From contig NZ_QBUC01000028.1 of assembly GCF_003058165.1 (NCBI RefSeq), forward strand, positions 1 through 41,581: a stretch of 41,581 bases of DNA, read 5' to 3'. Position 1 is the first letter of the stretch. The number at the start of each line of letters is the position of its first letter. The translations under genes were made by a program, and so were the position numbers. The notes beneath the pieces are model-generated. The model saw only the letters and a program-made list of their open reading frames with translations, had not been told where the DNA came from and did no database searches. This DNA comes from Paenisporosarcina sp. OV554 (lineage in GTDB: Bacteria > Bacillota > Bacilli > Bacillales_A > Planococcaceae). Below, in pieces: positions 7,401-16,463 of the stretch.

Positions 7401-10400
7401 GAACTTGATACCATTAGGTTTCGTTACATCAACAGGTGAATAGCTTTGTGTAAAGATCATTTGCCATTTAGCATAGACGGTTTGATCTGCATTTAGAGTA
7501 TCTCCTGGGTCCCACTGACTTGTACCTGCTGGATCGTTAAACCAACCGATTAATTTATAACCAGGTCTTGTTGTACTAGGATTGATAATATTTCCAACTG
7601 AATTACTTATTAACTCATCTCCGATTCTTGTTCTATCTGCTCTGTACCCAACCGCTACTGGGTAAACTGGAGCACCACCTTGACTATCAAAAGTAATGCC
7701 AAATCCAAGGGCCTGTGCGGCACTGCCGTTTGAACCTACACCTACTGCTTTAAGCGGGTAGATCGTATTATCTGCACCTGTTGAGTTGATTTCAAACTTA
7801 TACAACTGAGGCAACCAGTTCGTTCCACTAGGATTTATTGCCGAAGTAGCACCAACAGGTGATGCATTCGTCTTAAATAAATCTGCCTTAAATGTAATTT
7901 GTCCTGGTACACTTATATCGTAATATTTGTTACCACTTCCATCTGTCAAATCAATAATATTACTTGGATTTGTCTTATCAAGGATCGTTACACCCGCTGG
8001 GTAGTGTAACGTCTTAACTACGATTTTATTAATCCCATTTCGCCAATTAGCATCATCTTCGAAGGGTAAGGTTAAATCTTTACCTACATGCGCTTTTTGC
8101 GGGTCGGTAACCAAAGGAATCGTAGGCGTCGGAATTTGTTCCGCCGAAACCGTAAAGCTAGTAGTTACATCTTGATAGTCAGCAGCCTTAACTGTAACTG
8201 TGTAATTAGCTGCCGTCGTGAATAAAGAACCAGGTAACGTAATTTTAGAAGGCATAGTCTGTGTTGCACCATATTGATCACGATACGTATACGCTTCTGA
8301 GATCTTTACTAAACTTGTTACGTCTGTTGTTCCGAGCATAACATTCGTAATCGCTTTTCTCCATACCACATCATCTACGAACACATCGCTAAATGGGGAG
8401 ATGGAAATTGTCGCACCATTTTGTAAGTCTTGTAACTTAGGAATGTTCGTTTCAAACATTTTTTGTTTTGGACCTGCAAAATTTAGCTTTTGCATGACTT
8501 GTTGTAGTGTGTCTCCCGCATTTAACGTGATGGATCCGCCATATTGAGTCGTAATGGTCATATCTTGATCCACCGTCTTTTGGGCGGTTGGAACCGTTAA
8601 CCCTGCATCAATCGCATTTTGATTTTGTTTACCAAAGTTTTTGAAAATGAAATAGAAGTCATTGTAATCAATTCCATAACCGGTAGATCCTGGTTTTATC
8701 CAATAAATATCAGCATTTCTGTTGCTGTTAAGGAATGCTGTTTTGTTAGCTAACGTATTAGCTGGATTACTAGGTGTATTTAGATTCTTATATTGATAAT
8801 AGACATTGATTTCATCCGTTAAATCCTTCATGTCCATGACGTTATCTCCATTGACATCTCCACCTAAAAGAATCGGGAAAAGACCTGGGAGATCTTTTAC
8901 TGTTCCTGATTGATATCCAAATTTATTTTGACCAATCACTGGTGTTTGCTCATATCCCTTGAAGTGACCTGGTACATTCGCTTCGACAGAATATGGTGAA
9001 TTACTTACATCCATCGTCACGGCATAATACGGGTTGATAAAAGCATACGCCATTGTATTATTTGGAGTTGTAGGGCTATCTGTTGTAAATGTTTTACCCT
9101 TATCATCTTTAACAGTTACCTTCGCACCTGAATCCACTGTGAATTGAGGATAGTTATTGTTTACTGTGTTTTTTGCGAAAGCTTCTGCCGCCACACGACC
9201 TCTAAGCAGGGATGTTGACTGTCGCACATAAGGTGTATTCGTCGGAAACCATGTCACTTTGGTACCTTCACCTGAAAAGGTTAAATTTGCTTGTAATAAC
9301 GGAAATTCAAATGGCCCAACAATTGGATCGATGTTTGTATAAGTGACATCCGCTTCAAAAATATTCATATCATGGTCAAGAGCACCCTCTGGACCAATGC
9401 CAGATATTGTCACATCAATGTTTTTACCGATTCGATAGACTGGATGAGTATACGGCTCACCTACAGTTAGAACCTTAGTAGGGTCAATCCCTTTGCTGAT
9501 TAGATAGTTTTTATACTCATCTGTCAATCTAATATTGCTAAAAGCGTAAACACCCGCATCATTTAGAGTAATTTTACCGCCTGACATTCCTAATCCATTT
9601 TTCGTTGCGATTGTCGTTTTGAAAGGTTTATTCGCATCGATTACAACCTTTTCTTCGTTGCCTTGACCTGCATCAACACCTCCAGAAGATGTAAGTGTTA
9701 AATATGGGGTACCTTTTTTGATAAAATAATATTCCTGTTTAGTTATATCTGAATCACCTGTCCCAGAATAATCACTTGGATAAATCCAAAATGCGCTTCC
9801 GAATTTTGAAGTTAAGTCCTCAGGAGTAATTCCAAAATGGAAACGACCTTTTTCATCTGTATCAAAGAATACAGTTGGGAACATACTATCTTGGTAGCCA
9901 ATAACCGTGTTCAATGCTTGATCTACAGGAACAGGTGTCCTACCATCTTTAGGACTTAGCACCGAAGTTTCACCATTATTTTTCATAACATCGATGTTAG
10001 AATCGTAGACTGAACCATAAAATCCTTTAATCTCTTGTCCAGGTGAGTAGCCTGTAGGGTCGATTTCATAGATTCCTGGCTTTGAGTCGCTGTCCATGTT
10101 GATGGTTGGCGGCGTACTGTCTACATAGACTGTTTCTTCTGCTGTGTAACGTTTTCCAGCTTCATCAGTCATAATCATTTCAAGGGAATATGCGCCCTCT
10201 TTAATCACTTCCGGCTTTTCTGCTATTCCGGATTGATCCAATGAGCCCTCATATGGCTTTGTAAATGGAAGATAAAATCCATTAAAAAGCGTAATATATG
10301 GTCCGTATTGGACACCTGGGGAAAGCCAACTTGCATTAGCTAATGTGTTAGCTAAGCCTAAATAATTTCCATTCTTATCTTTTAATACAATATAGAAGTT

Positions 10401-13163
10401 TTCCATTGCACTATTAATTGAGAAGCGATAGCCAGCTGCTCCACCTGGCATTGTCATTGCCTTATAATCAACTTTAAAAGTATCAATTCCTTTTTCCGCA
10501 ACGGTAATAGTGAACGGAATACGATATGACTCCGATGAGTTCGCCGCATTTACCAGGTAAATATAACCCTCATAAGTACCCTCAATTGAGTTTGACGGAA
10601 CCGTTATTTTTGCTGTTGCTTTAACTGTACTTCCACCGTCAACATTAATGGATGAAACTTTTGTACCACCGGTAGAAAAATCAATTTTGACATCATTTCC
10701 TGTGCCAGGACCTACTTTATTTGATCCAGCAAATTTTGTTGAAATAAATTGTGTACTTACATTAAATGTTTTACTGCTAGTTCCTTGATTAGTTACATTA
10801 AAGTCTTTTGATGAAATCACATCATAAGTGCCGTTCGTTGCGCCTTCTCCTCTACCTTTAAAGCCAAAGAACATACTTCCTGTAAGGTTATCAATTTGAC
10901 TTAGCGTAGATGAATCTGAATCAACGGTATATGCTTTATCTAAAACTTGGATTTTTACATCCTCTTTTATCGCACGTGCAGGATCAACACGTCCAGCACC
11001 GACTTGGTATACGCTATAAGTCTTTGAATCTGTGTTAATATCCTTTGCTGTATTCATTAATGCCGACTTAACATCTGCCGGAGTATATTCTGGATTTGCA
11101 GCTAAAATCAATGCTGAAATACCTGCAACGTGAGGCGTTGCCATTGAAGTCCCGGACATTAATTCATAAGCATACTTATAATCTCTATTTTCTACACTTA
11201 CTCCGTCTTGTGGCTCCCAAACGTCATATGGAACGGTAGACGAAATGTCAACACCAGGCGCCACAACATCTGGCTTGATTGTCCAATCTTTTACCGGTCC
11301 CGTTGAGCTAAAGTTTGCCAACTCGTCGCCTTTCTTTGCGATCGGCTCATCAAGTGTATCTGGGAACGTAATCGTTGCTGATTTAGGATCCTTGTAAATG
11401 GCATCAGAAAGAGCTTGTCCCTGCGCTTGAGTCAATGAAACAGAATAAACATTATCCATGCTAACGCCTAAGAAGCTTGTTATATAACCTTGGTTATCTG
11501 CATCGGCATTATTGTTCCAAATGATCATACCTGCTACGCCGGCTTTTTTAGCATTTGCCATTTTAGTCTGTAAAAACTCTCCACCACGTTTCACAAGAGC
11601 AATTTTACCAGACATATCTAAACCATTGTAATCTGCCGCACTACCTAAACCAACATCAACAATCGGATATGTTTGTCCTTTAAAGGCATCATCTGCTTGT
11701 GCGAAGGTTTTACCAAACAAACGAGCTTGATAGGAAGTTGCGCCGTTCTTTAAGGTCATCACTGGAATATCTCCAGGAATCGAACTTGCACCAACCGTTA
11801 TCGCCAGTGCAGAAGTTCCTGGTGAGCCTACAGTAGCTGCACCTGGACCACTATTACCTGCTGCAACATCACACACAACACCAGCTAAGGTAGCATTGTT
11901 AATAGCTATACTGGTTGGATAAAGTGGATCATTAATCGTTGCACCAAGCGAAAGATTGATGACATCCATATCATCCTTAACTGCTTGATCAATACCGTTC
12001 AATACGGAGTCTGTTGTGCCACGTCCACCTGGTCCTAGTACACGATAACCATAAAGGTCCACATCTGGCGCTACACCATTTGCTGAATAAACGTCGTTAT
12101 TATTTGTCGTATTTGCAGCTATAGTCCCTGAAACGTGAGATCCATGAGATGTAATATACTGTTTATAATCTGCAGGAGGTGGTCCAACAACTGGATTAGG
12201 ATTCGCCTTAGCAGCTACCCAATCTTCATAATTTGTTTCCATTGGATCATGGTCATCCACATAAATGACATTTCCATTTGCATCGAATCCTGCATTATTG
12301 ACTAAGTCATGTCCACCTTTATATACAGCCTTTAAATCAGGGTGGTTGTAGTCAATACCAGTATCCAATACACCGACCTTAACTTTTTGGCCTGCACGAG
12401 GACCTGATTTAATAATACCTGTATGACCCTCAGCTTGAAGTTTATCTAATCCTAATAAAGAAAGCCCTGTTGTAGGCTTGCCTACAGACTCACTTGTCTC
12501 TAAAGCTTTTGGAGTAGATCCTTCAGCAACCGTATATTCTACTTGAGACCAAACAGAAGCAACTTCTGGATTTTTGGCAATATTTTCAACTAATTTTGCA
12601 GGTAGTGATAAAGCTACTCCATTAAATGCTTCTGAATATTCTCGTGTAATACTCATAGCCGTTTTAACAGATTTCCCGCCAATTATTTGCGTTTTAGGCT
12701 GCGTATTCACAAAGCTTTTAAATTTAGCATGAGAATCTTTAACCTTTTTTTGTGCGTCGGAATATTCGCTTGCAAAAGCTTTACTATTTACAGTTGCTCC
12801 ACCTTTAGCCAACGATTTCTTAATGATTTCTATCTTAGCTGGGTCTTCTTTAAATTGAACAATCACGTTAATATTTTTTGAACTACGTAAATCTTTTTGG
12901 TCCACATGGATTTTTTGAGCGTTATCTGCTCCAGTGAGCTTATTAATGTTTGCTTTTTGCTCAGGAGTAAGCCCGTCAAGAATACGGTTTACTTCTTTTG
13001 CATTAAAGGTTTCACTAGATGGACTTTGCTTATTTTGCTTCGATTCAGCATGTACATGTGTTAAAGCCTGAGGTAATGCAATGTTTAATAGCATTAAGCT
13101 TAACGCAAAGCACGAAAATACTTTCTTTGCTAGTCTCTTACTAAACTTTTTTCTGTACTTCAT
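4410..13163 (-). CDS. Giant secreted subtilase (S8, Vpr-like) with dockerin-like, InlB-type and Ig repeats, 2917 aa
   Basis: Extracellular serine protease. Residues 1-39 form a Sec signal peptide (basic start, hydrophobic core, AHA-like cleavage at VHAES). Residues about 97-212 are an I9-type propeptide. The S8 catalytic domain has Asp267 (VLDTGID), His340 (HGSHVSGT), oxyanion Asn437 (AAGNSGP) and Ser673 (GTSMATPHVAG). A PA domain (about 475-590) is inserted between His and Ser, as in Vpr and lactocepins. Then come Fn3-like regions, a dockerin-like segment (about 1430-1505, GGDVNGDNVMDMKDL), Hbi-like domains, about five InlB/Flg_new repeats ending in LYAKW-type motifs (about 1820-2590), and four bacterial Ig domains to the end. 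There is no LPXTG, SLH or membrane anchor, so it may be released or bind the wall non-covalently. The start has AGGAGGAG five bases upstream. All catalytic residues are present; substrate unknown. Confidence 0.93.
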   Translation of the reverse strand: MKYRKKFSKRLAKKVFSCFALSLMLLNIALPQALTHVHAESKQNKQSPSSETFNAKEVNRILDGLTPEQKANINKLTGADNAQKIHVDQKDLRSSKNINVIVQFKEDPAKIEIIKKSLAKGGATVNSKAFASEYSDAQKKVKDSHAKFKSFVNTQPKTQIIGGKSVKTAMSITREYSEAFNGVALSLPAKLVENIAKNPEVASVWSQVEYTVAEGSTPKALETSESVGKPTTGLSLLGLDKLQAEGHTGIIKSGPRAGQKVKVGVLDTGIDYNHPDLKAVYKGGHDLVNNAGFDANGNVIYVDDHDPMETNYEDWVAAKANPNPVVGPPPADYKQYITSHGSHVSGTIAANTTNNNDVYSANGVAPDVDLYGYRVLGPGGRGTTDSVLNGIDQAVKDDMDVINLSLGATINDPLYPTSIAINNATLAGVVCDVAAGNSGPGAATVGSPGTSALAITVGASSIPGDIPVMTLKNGATSYQARLFGKTFAQADDAFKGQTYPIVDVGLGSAADYNGLDMSGKIALVKRGGEFLQTKMANAKKAGVAGMIIWNNNADADNQGYITSFLGVSMDNVYSVSLTQAQGQALSDAIYKDPKSATITFPDTLDEPIAKKGDELANFSSTGPVKDWTIKPDVVAPGVDISSTVPYDVWEPQDGVSVENRDYKYAYELMSGTSMATPHVAGISALILAANPEYTPADVKSALMNTAKDINTDSKTYSVYQVGAGRVDPARAIKEDVKIQVLDKAYTVDSDSSTLSQIDNLTGSMFFGFKGRGEGATNGTYDVISSKDFNVTNQGTSSKTFNVSTQFISTKFAGSNKVGPGTGNDVKIDFSTGGTKVSSINVDGGSTVKATAKITVPSNSIEGTYEGYIYLVNAANSSESYRIPFTITVAEKGIDTFKVDYKAMTMPGGAAGYRFSINSAMENFYIVLKDKNGNYLGLANTLANASWLSPGVQYGPYITLFNGFYLPFTKPYEGSLDQSGIAEKPEVIKEGAYSLEMIMTDEAGKRYTAEETVYVDSTPPTINMDSDSKPGIYEIDPTGYSPGQEIKGFYGSVYDSNIDVMKNNGETSVLSPKDGRTPVPVDQALNTVIGYQDSMFPTVFFDTDEKGRFHFGITPEDLTSKFGSAFWIYPSDYSGTGDSDITKQEYYFIKKGTPYLTLTSSGGVDAGQGNEEKVVIDANKPFKTTIATKNGLGMSGGKITLNDAGVYAFSNIRLTDEYKNYLISKGIDPTKVLTVGEPYTHPVYRIGKNIDVTISGIGPEGALDHDMNIFEADVTYTNIDPIVGPFEFPLLQANLTFSGEGTKVTWFPTNTPYVRQSTSLLRGRVAAEAFAKNTVNNNYPQFTVDSGAKVTVKDDKGKTFTTDSPTTPNNTMAYAFINPYYAVTMDVSNSPYSVEANVPGHFKGYEQTPVIGQNKFGYQSGTVKDLPGLFPILLGGDVNGDNVMDMKDLTDEINVYYQYKNLNTPSNPANTLANKTAFLNSNRNADIYWIKPGSTGYGIDYNDFYFIFKNFGKQNQNAIDAGLTVPTAQKTVDQDMTITTQYGGSITLNAGDTLQQVMQKLNFAGPKQKMFETNIPKLQDLQNGATISISPFSDVFVDDVVWRKAITNVMLGTTDVTSLVKISEAYTYRDQYGATQTMPSKITLPGSLFTTAANYTVTVKAADYQDVTTSFTVSAEQIPTPTIPLVTDPQKAHVGKDLTLPFEDDANWRNGINKIVVKTLHYPAGVTILDKTNPSNIIDLTDGSGNKYYDISVPGQITFKADLFKTNASPVGATSAINPSGTNWLPQLYKFEINSTGADNTIYPLKAVGVGSNGSAAQALGFGITFDSQGGAPVYPVAVGYRADRTRIGDELISNSVGNIINPSTTRPGYKLIGWFNDPAGTSQWDPGDTLNADQTVYAKWQMIFTQSYSPVDVTKPNGIKFDSISGAIGTGWVLGEGDLKINIPDYATTIPWLTSKDKIAKIDATYYKIKSDGTTEDKPTTYTLDPSTYEMSTNDRIGALSFTTATESYATGHPNEKFAFSEAPSISNGQINGYKLKVTATTGETIEIPDIKLGYRRHIDLNGGTLKNANDLYLADVLINGKATSPIMETAGSHVTNGLLSLSEKLYLDRENSNDKVVDFSKNGRLTDNATYYLGWIKTPPTVLKDTVGNIVGSDITLTFTDDGTWKNNIKQVKIGSKELVLDKDYTITNSSITLNHDLFTAGQKVNVMIVSEGYADAIVTDQVIGYKVTFESNSGDPVPSQIVDRSATKPIDPTKVGYKFYGWYTDQNLTIPYDFASIVTKPITLYAKYALVGSLVLTDTTDNALGNDITLEFIDSEWANSISRIKVGAVTVDGTKFKVDMAAHTITLDKSVFTKTGEFTINISATDYADVTVTQKVVNGYNVHFEVKDNAPFEVKDQIVARRITAPTVYGYDLAWFADEAYTIPWDFTSSIYSAKTIYGKWSPTKFTVIFDGQDGGLVQTKTAEYNTTITAPTAPTRPGYTFVGWFKDAAGQTAWNFATDKVTENTVLYAKWSINSYEVSFNSQGGSAVDSKTAKYNTTIAQPTTAPTRKGYTFAGWYKDAAGQVAWNFATDKVTGNVTLYAKWLLNRPVINPIDDNDTKLSGTTVANATITVKIGSVVIATGKADSNGKFSIKIKQLKANTELSVYAIDKNGIQSATTKVKVLDRTAPNNPSVNKVDNNDTVVTGKAESGSMVTVKSGKTVLGTAKATSKGAFSTKIAVQKAGTKLVITAKDSAGNVSTSVTVTVSDVVAPSKPVVNKIDNNDKVVTGKAESGSTVTVKSGKTVLGTAKATSKGAFSTKIAVQKAGTKLVITAKDSAGNVSTSVTVTVSDVVAPSKPTVNKVDDNDRKVTGKAEANSTVNVKVGSKSLGAATTDSKGNYSVKIKVQKKGTTITVTAKDKAGNSSQAATFKVVKH
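4645..5142 (-). repeat. Two near-identical 249-bp tandem Ig-domain repeats
   Basis: Two adjacent in-frame copies of 249 bp (83 codons), 4645-4893 and 4894-5142, encode Ig-like domains both containing KSGKTVLGTAKATSKGAF and DSAGNVSTSVTVTVSD. They differ at only a handful of positions (for example Met versus Thr in AESGS-VTV). Such identity implies recent duplication or gene conversion, and the copy number may vary between strains. Confidence 0.92.
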
Positions 13164-13594
13164 ATTTCTCCTCCTAAAATAATGAAATCATTTGATAACA
13201 CTGAAACCTATAGCTTTTCCTGTTTTTTACTGTCCTTAACAAGCACATCGATGGTTTCATTGGGCTATTCATCTTCATGATTACATGGATAGTTCTATCT
13301 AAATATTGCCAGAAAGGCGTTGTATTTGTTGCGGATGGTCTAGTTGTTTTCGCATAGGCAATTCCCTTTTCTGTCACCATGACAGCGAATGGAATTTGAT
13401 AGGTTTCTGCCGGATTGTACGCATTGGTCACATGGATATATCCTTCATATCTGCCTTCCTCGGCGCTGGAAGGAATCGTGATTTCGGTTGCAGTTCCTGC
13501 GAAGTAGGCAGGTATTTGCCCGTCAACATTGTTGTACACAATCACTGCTTTAGCACCAGCGTTTTTGGCATTTTTAATTTTTTCATCAAAGGTA

Positions 13595-13952
13595 ATTTCC
13601 CTGCGCTGAATCAACGCAAGTTTTCCGTTGAAAACATTCCTAGTAAAATCAGCTGCTTTACCAAGTCCTGCAAAGACAATTGGTAAAGTTTGTCCTTGCA
13701 AAATCTTCTAATCTATCAGAAAAATCTTTGCCTAAGAGCTGCATATTTTCAAACCTTTAATGGAAACGCTTCCAATTTCCCACGCTGAATCAACGCAAGT
13801 TTTCCGTTGAAATCTTTCCCAGCAAAATCAGCTGCTTTACCAAGTCCTGCAAGATAATTGGTAAAGTTTGTCCTTGCAAATCTTCTAATCTATCAGAAAA
13901 ATCATTGCCTAGGAGCTGCATATTTTCAAACCTTTCAATGGAAACGCTTCCA
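13595..13952 (-). repeat. Tandem duplication of about 179 bp inside the protease pseudogene
   Basis: Copy one (about 13595-13773) and copy two (about 13774-13952) share long identical blocks, for example CGCTGAATCAACGCAAGTTT at 13604 and 13783, and TCTAATCTATCAGAAAAATC near 13708 and 13884. The period is about 179 bp, not a multiple of three, and small indels differ between the copies, so the duplication itself breaks the frame. Confidence 0.85.
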
Positions 13953-13956
13953 TTGA
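13937..13956. promoter_or_regulatory. cre-like palindrome, second copy at 13760-13775
   Basis: CAATGGAAACGCTTCCATTG is an almost perfect 20-bp palindrome that fits the CcpA cre consensus WTGNAARCGNWWNCAW. A second match, ATGGAAACGCTTCCAA, lies at 13760-13775 because of the local duplication. Both lie inside decayed coding sequence (reading MEAFPL), so the match may be fortuitous. Confidence 0.25.
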
Positions 13957-14240
13957 TGTAGGAATCGACATGGAAACATCACTTGCCCCTACTGAAATGC
14001 CGAGAGCCGCTGTTCCCGGAGAACCGAGCGTTTTTTCGTTCGGTCCGGAGTTGCGCTGGCGCCTGTTCGAATTCCACGATTACTTTGACTAATTCCGGAC
14101 TATTCGTATTAATATCCGGAGAAATCGTAAAGTTTGAATTGGTATCCAATTGCTCGATTCAGCTCAAACGAGCTTTGCGCCAAAACGTTATATGGAGCAC
14201 CTTGAGATAATAACATACCAACAGATAACGTTCCTTTAAG

Positions 14241-14402
14241 AATCTAACTGATTTTTTTCCTCTACATACCGTATCCCCTTGTCTAATATATAATTGTTTT
14301 TTTCTCTCCTACTATTGTTTTTTACAAACAAGTCATTTAAAAAAGAATTCCTACGATTCCATCCCTCATCATCCCACATTTCTACTTTATTGAAAATTAA
14401 AC
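14241..14402. other. Intergenic spacer
   Basis: AT-rich spacer between the 5' end of the protease pseudogene and the 3' end of the next minus-strand gene. No hairpin or gene seen. Confidence 0.35.
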
Positions 14403-14696
14403 CTAAGAAGTAACTTTTGTAGCAATTGGTTCTACACCTACATAAAACAAAAGCACTATTCCGATCATTATTATTAAAGTGGAATAATAAGGTACAGGAC
14501 AGTTTGTTTTAACATTTTTATATCGATGCAGCACTTGAAACAGCTGATATTGCTTTAATGGCCGATGACTTAGAGAAGCTACCCTATACAGTAATAGCGC
14601 CCCTACTATAATAATCGCTGTTCCAATTAAGAAAAGCATCTTGTTTTCTTTTTGATTTTCCGGTTTCTCTTTTGTCTGTGAAGTCACTAAATCCAT
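14403..14696 (-). CDS. Hypothetical small membrane protein, 97 aa
   Basis: I do not recognise this family. Two hydrophobic segments (about residues 20-41, MLFLIGTAIIIVGALLLY, and 72-90, STLIIMIGIVLLFYVGV) flank a basic loop of about 30 residues with RPLKQYQLFQVLHRYKNVK. The N-terminus is hydrophilic and rich in Lys and Glu. No clear ribosome binding site precedes the ATG at 14696, which lowers confidence in the start. It stands alone between the protease pseudogene and the divergent CapA-like gene. Confidence 0.5.
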   Translation of the reverse strand: MDLVTSQTKEKPENQKENKMLFLIGTAIIIVGALLLYRVASLSHRPLKQYQLFQVLHRYKNVKTNCPVPYYSTLIIMIGIVLLFYVGVEPIATKVTS

Positions 14697-14929
14697 ATGT
14701 ATTTCAGTACGTTATCGAATTTTTGTTGAAGAATTTGAACCGGAATAAGTTTTGAAATTAAGAAGCGCTTTTTATTTGCTACTTACTTGCTGCAACCTTT
14801 TAACTGTAGCAAAAGAAAATGTTAGAGGACCTCTTGTTACATACATTTTAGAGACGGTATATTTGTAAAGACTGCATACACTTGAAACACCTTTTTACCT
14901 GATTGCAAAAGAATTGTTGGAGGATCGAA

Positions 14930-16090
14930 ATGAAAAAACTCATCATTTTATTTACACTTTCGCTACTACTTGGTAGTTGTTCTAATTTACCGGCGAACGA
15001 AATCTCCATTAAACCAGCGCCTGTTGTGAACGCAATGGAAACTGATAATCCCAAAGAAAAAACAATCCCAATTGACGTGTCTTTAGAAAAACCAATTGTA
15101 ACTAGTGTACAACTGGTAGCCATAGGCGATATTCTTATTCACCAACCTGTCTATTGGGACGCTGCGACTCCTCAAGGTGGGTATAATTTCTCTTCTATGT
15201 TTACGAAAGTGAAGCCCTTTATAGAAGAAGCTGATATTGCTGTCGCAAACCAAGAAACGATGATTGGTGGCGCAGAACTTGGCCTCTCCGGGTATCCGTT
15301 GTTTAACAGTCCTTACGAAATTGGTGATGCTTTGAAAGAAGCTGGGATTGACCTTGTCACGCTTGCCAATAACCACACTTTAGATCAAGGTGAAAAAGGT
15401 ATCAGAAACGCCCTTGCTTATTGGGACCGCATTGGGATGGCTTATACAGGCGCATTCAAATCAAATGCAGATCGGGAGAATATTCGAACGGTTAATAAAA
15501 ATGGAATTGGCTTTTCATTTTTATCCTATAGTTATGGAACAAACGGGTTACCCGTGCCTGAGGATAAAGAGTATTTAATCAACTTGATTAACTTGTCATT
15601 GATTAAACAAGATGTTGAAAAAGCTAAAGCCCTCTCAGATGTTGTGGTGGTTTCCATGCATTGGGGAAATGAGTACGAAAAAGAACCAAACCAAATGCAA
15701 CTTGATTTAGCAAAAGAACTTTCAAATATGGGTGTCGATATCATCATTGGACATCATCCACATGTCCTACAGCCGATGGATTGGATTGAACGTGTTGATG
15801 GTTCGAGAACATTCGTTATGTATAGTTTAGGGAATTTTTTATCTGCCCAAGATGGACTAGAAAAAATGACAGGGGGTATTGGCGGAATAGAAATCACTAA
15901 AACAACGTCCTCTGGAAAATCTGTGATTTCGTTAAGTAATCCAAGTTTTATTCCTACTTATGCGTACAATAAAAACAAAAGAAATTTCAGTATTATTCCG
16001 ATGGTTCAATTAAATGATTCTTATTTGTCTAATTATCTAAGCTACTATGAGAGCACACAAAATCATATGATGACCTTAATAAAAGAATAA
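14930..16090 (+). CDS. CapA-family lipoprotein (poly-gamma-glutamate capsule-type metallophosphatase fold), 386 aa
   Basis: Predicted membrane-anchored lipoprotein of the CapA/PgsA family, which has a calcineurin-like phosphoesterase fold and is linked to poly-gamma-glutamate capsule handling. The ATG at 14930 has GGAGG seven to eight bases upstream. It yields a lipoprotein signal with lipobox LLGSC (Cys about residue 17), and the longer in-frame start makes no sense for export. Metal-binding family motifs are visible: VAIGDILIHQ, VANQETM, LANNHTLDQG, VSMHWGNEY and IGHHPHVLQP. There is no capB, capC or capE neighbour, so a classical capsule operon is absent. The protein may act on wall polymers or another phosphoester. 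The fold is secure; the substrate is unknown. Confidence 0.9.
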   Translation: MKKLIILFTLSLLLGSCSNLPANEISIKPAPVVNAMETDNPKEKTIPIDVSLEKPIVTSVQLVAIGDILIHQPVYWDAATPQGGYNFSSMFTKVKPFIEEADIAVANQETMIGGAELGLSGYPLFNSPYEIGDALKEAGIDLVTLANNHTLDQGEKGIRNALAYWDRIGMAYTGAFKSNADRENIRTVNKNGIGFSFLSYSYGTNGLPVPEDKEYLINLINLSLIKQDVEKAKALSDVVVVSMHWGNEYEKEPNQMQLDLAKELSNMGVDIIIGHHPHVLQPMDWIERVDGSRTFVMYSLGNFLSAQDGLEKMTGGIGGIEITKTTSSGKSVISLSNPSFIPTYAYNKNKRNFSIIPMVQLNDSYLSNYLSYYESTQNHMMTLIKE

Positions 16091-16104
16091 GTGATTGTTT
16101 AATT

Positions 16105-16398
16105 TCATTTTAAAGAACGAAATGTATCGATAAAATTCTGTGGATTGCTGTGAATATTAAAAGGAAATACACCTTGATTGGTGTGGAGATATAAAATCCC
16201 AGCATCTGATGATGAGAAGGGTTTGTAGGACACATCCATCACTTGATGAAGAGTGAACACTGCTCGTGCAGTTTTAACGACTTCATGTGTAATGGTCAAT
16301 TCATGGTGCGTAGCAATTTTTTGCATTTGATAATAGAAATCGATGGTTCGCTCCACTTCGGTGTAAATGATTGTTACTCGTTGTGTTTCTTTGGTCAT
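16105..16398 (-). CDS. Conserved hypothetical protein, 97 aa
   Basis: Unrecognised small soluble protein without signal peptide. It shows alternating strands (QRVTIIYTEVERTIDFYY, then ELTITHEVVKTARAVFTL, ILYLHTNQGVFPFNI) and a C-terminal helix PQNFIDTFRSLK. That strand-rich pattern with one final helix resembles small bacterial PH-like domains, but this is a guess. An ORF extends 18 codons further upstream; the GAGGAGGG site eight bases before the ATG at 16398 decides the shorter start. It converges with the CapA-like gene, whose stop is only 14 bases from this gene's stop. Confidence 0.65.
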   Translation of the reverse strand: MTKETQRVTIIYTEVERTIDFYYQMQKIATHHELTITHEVVKTARAVFTLHQVMDVSYKPFSSSDAGILYLHTNQGVFPFNIHSNPQNFIDTFRSLK

Positions 16399-16463
16399 CA
16401 CGCATTCCCTCCTCTTCCCTCTAATGGTACAGGAGTTATCCAGTAGATTCAAAAAATACAGTG

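Larger units (their letters stand above)
13174..14240 (-). pseudogene. Decayed second Vpr-like subtilase gene
   Basis: Pieces in order from the 5' end: a signal-peptide-like stretch GTLSVGMLLSQGAPYNVLA (about 14165-14240), an I9-propeptide-like piece TNSPELVKVIVEFEQAPAQL (about 14050-14120) in another frame, then a jump to GSPGTAALGISVGASDVS (the segment after the oxyanion hole), PA-domain pieces GQTLPIVFAGLGKAADF and AKNAGAKAVIVYNNVDG, and finally an Fn3-like piece RYEGYIHVTNAYNPAETYQ. The catalytic Asp, His and Ser segments are gone. There are several frameshifts and an internal duplication. The longest open piece (13174-13701) is not a functional protein. It lies immediately upstream of the intact giant gene and is clearly its relative, though the sequence is well diverged. 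Confidence 0.88.

Noticed and set aside
13306-13686. Plus-strand 126-codon frame opposite the protease pseudogene
   Set aside because: The minus strand carries recognisable protease homology; the plus frame is Cys- and Phe-rich noise.
14697-14929. Regulatory RNA or riboswitch upstream of the CapA-like gene
   Set aside because: No conserved aptamer pattern or terminator/antiterminator pair could be found; ordinary spacer.
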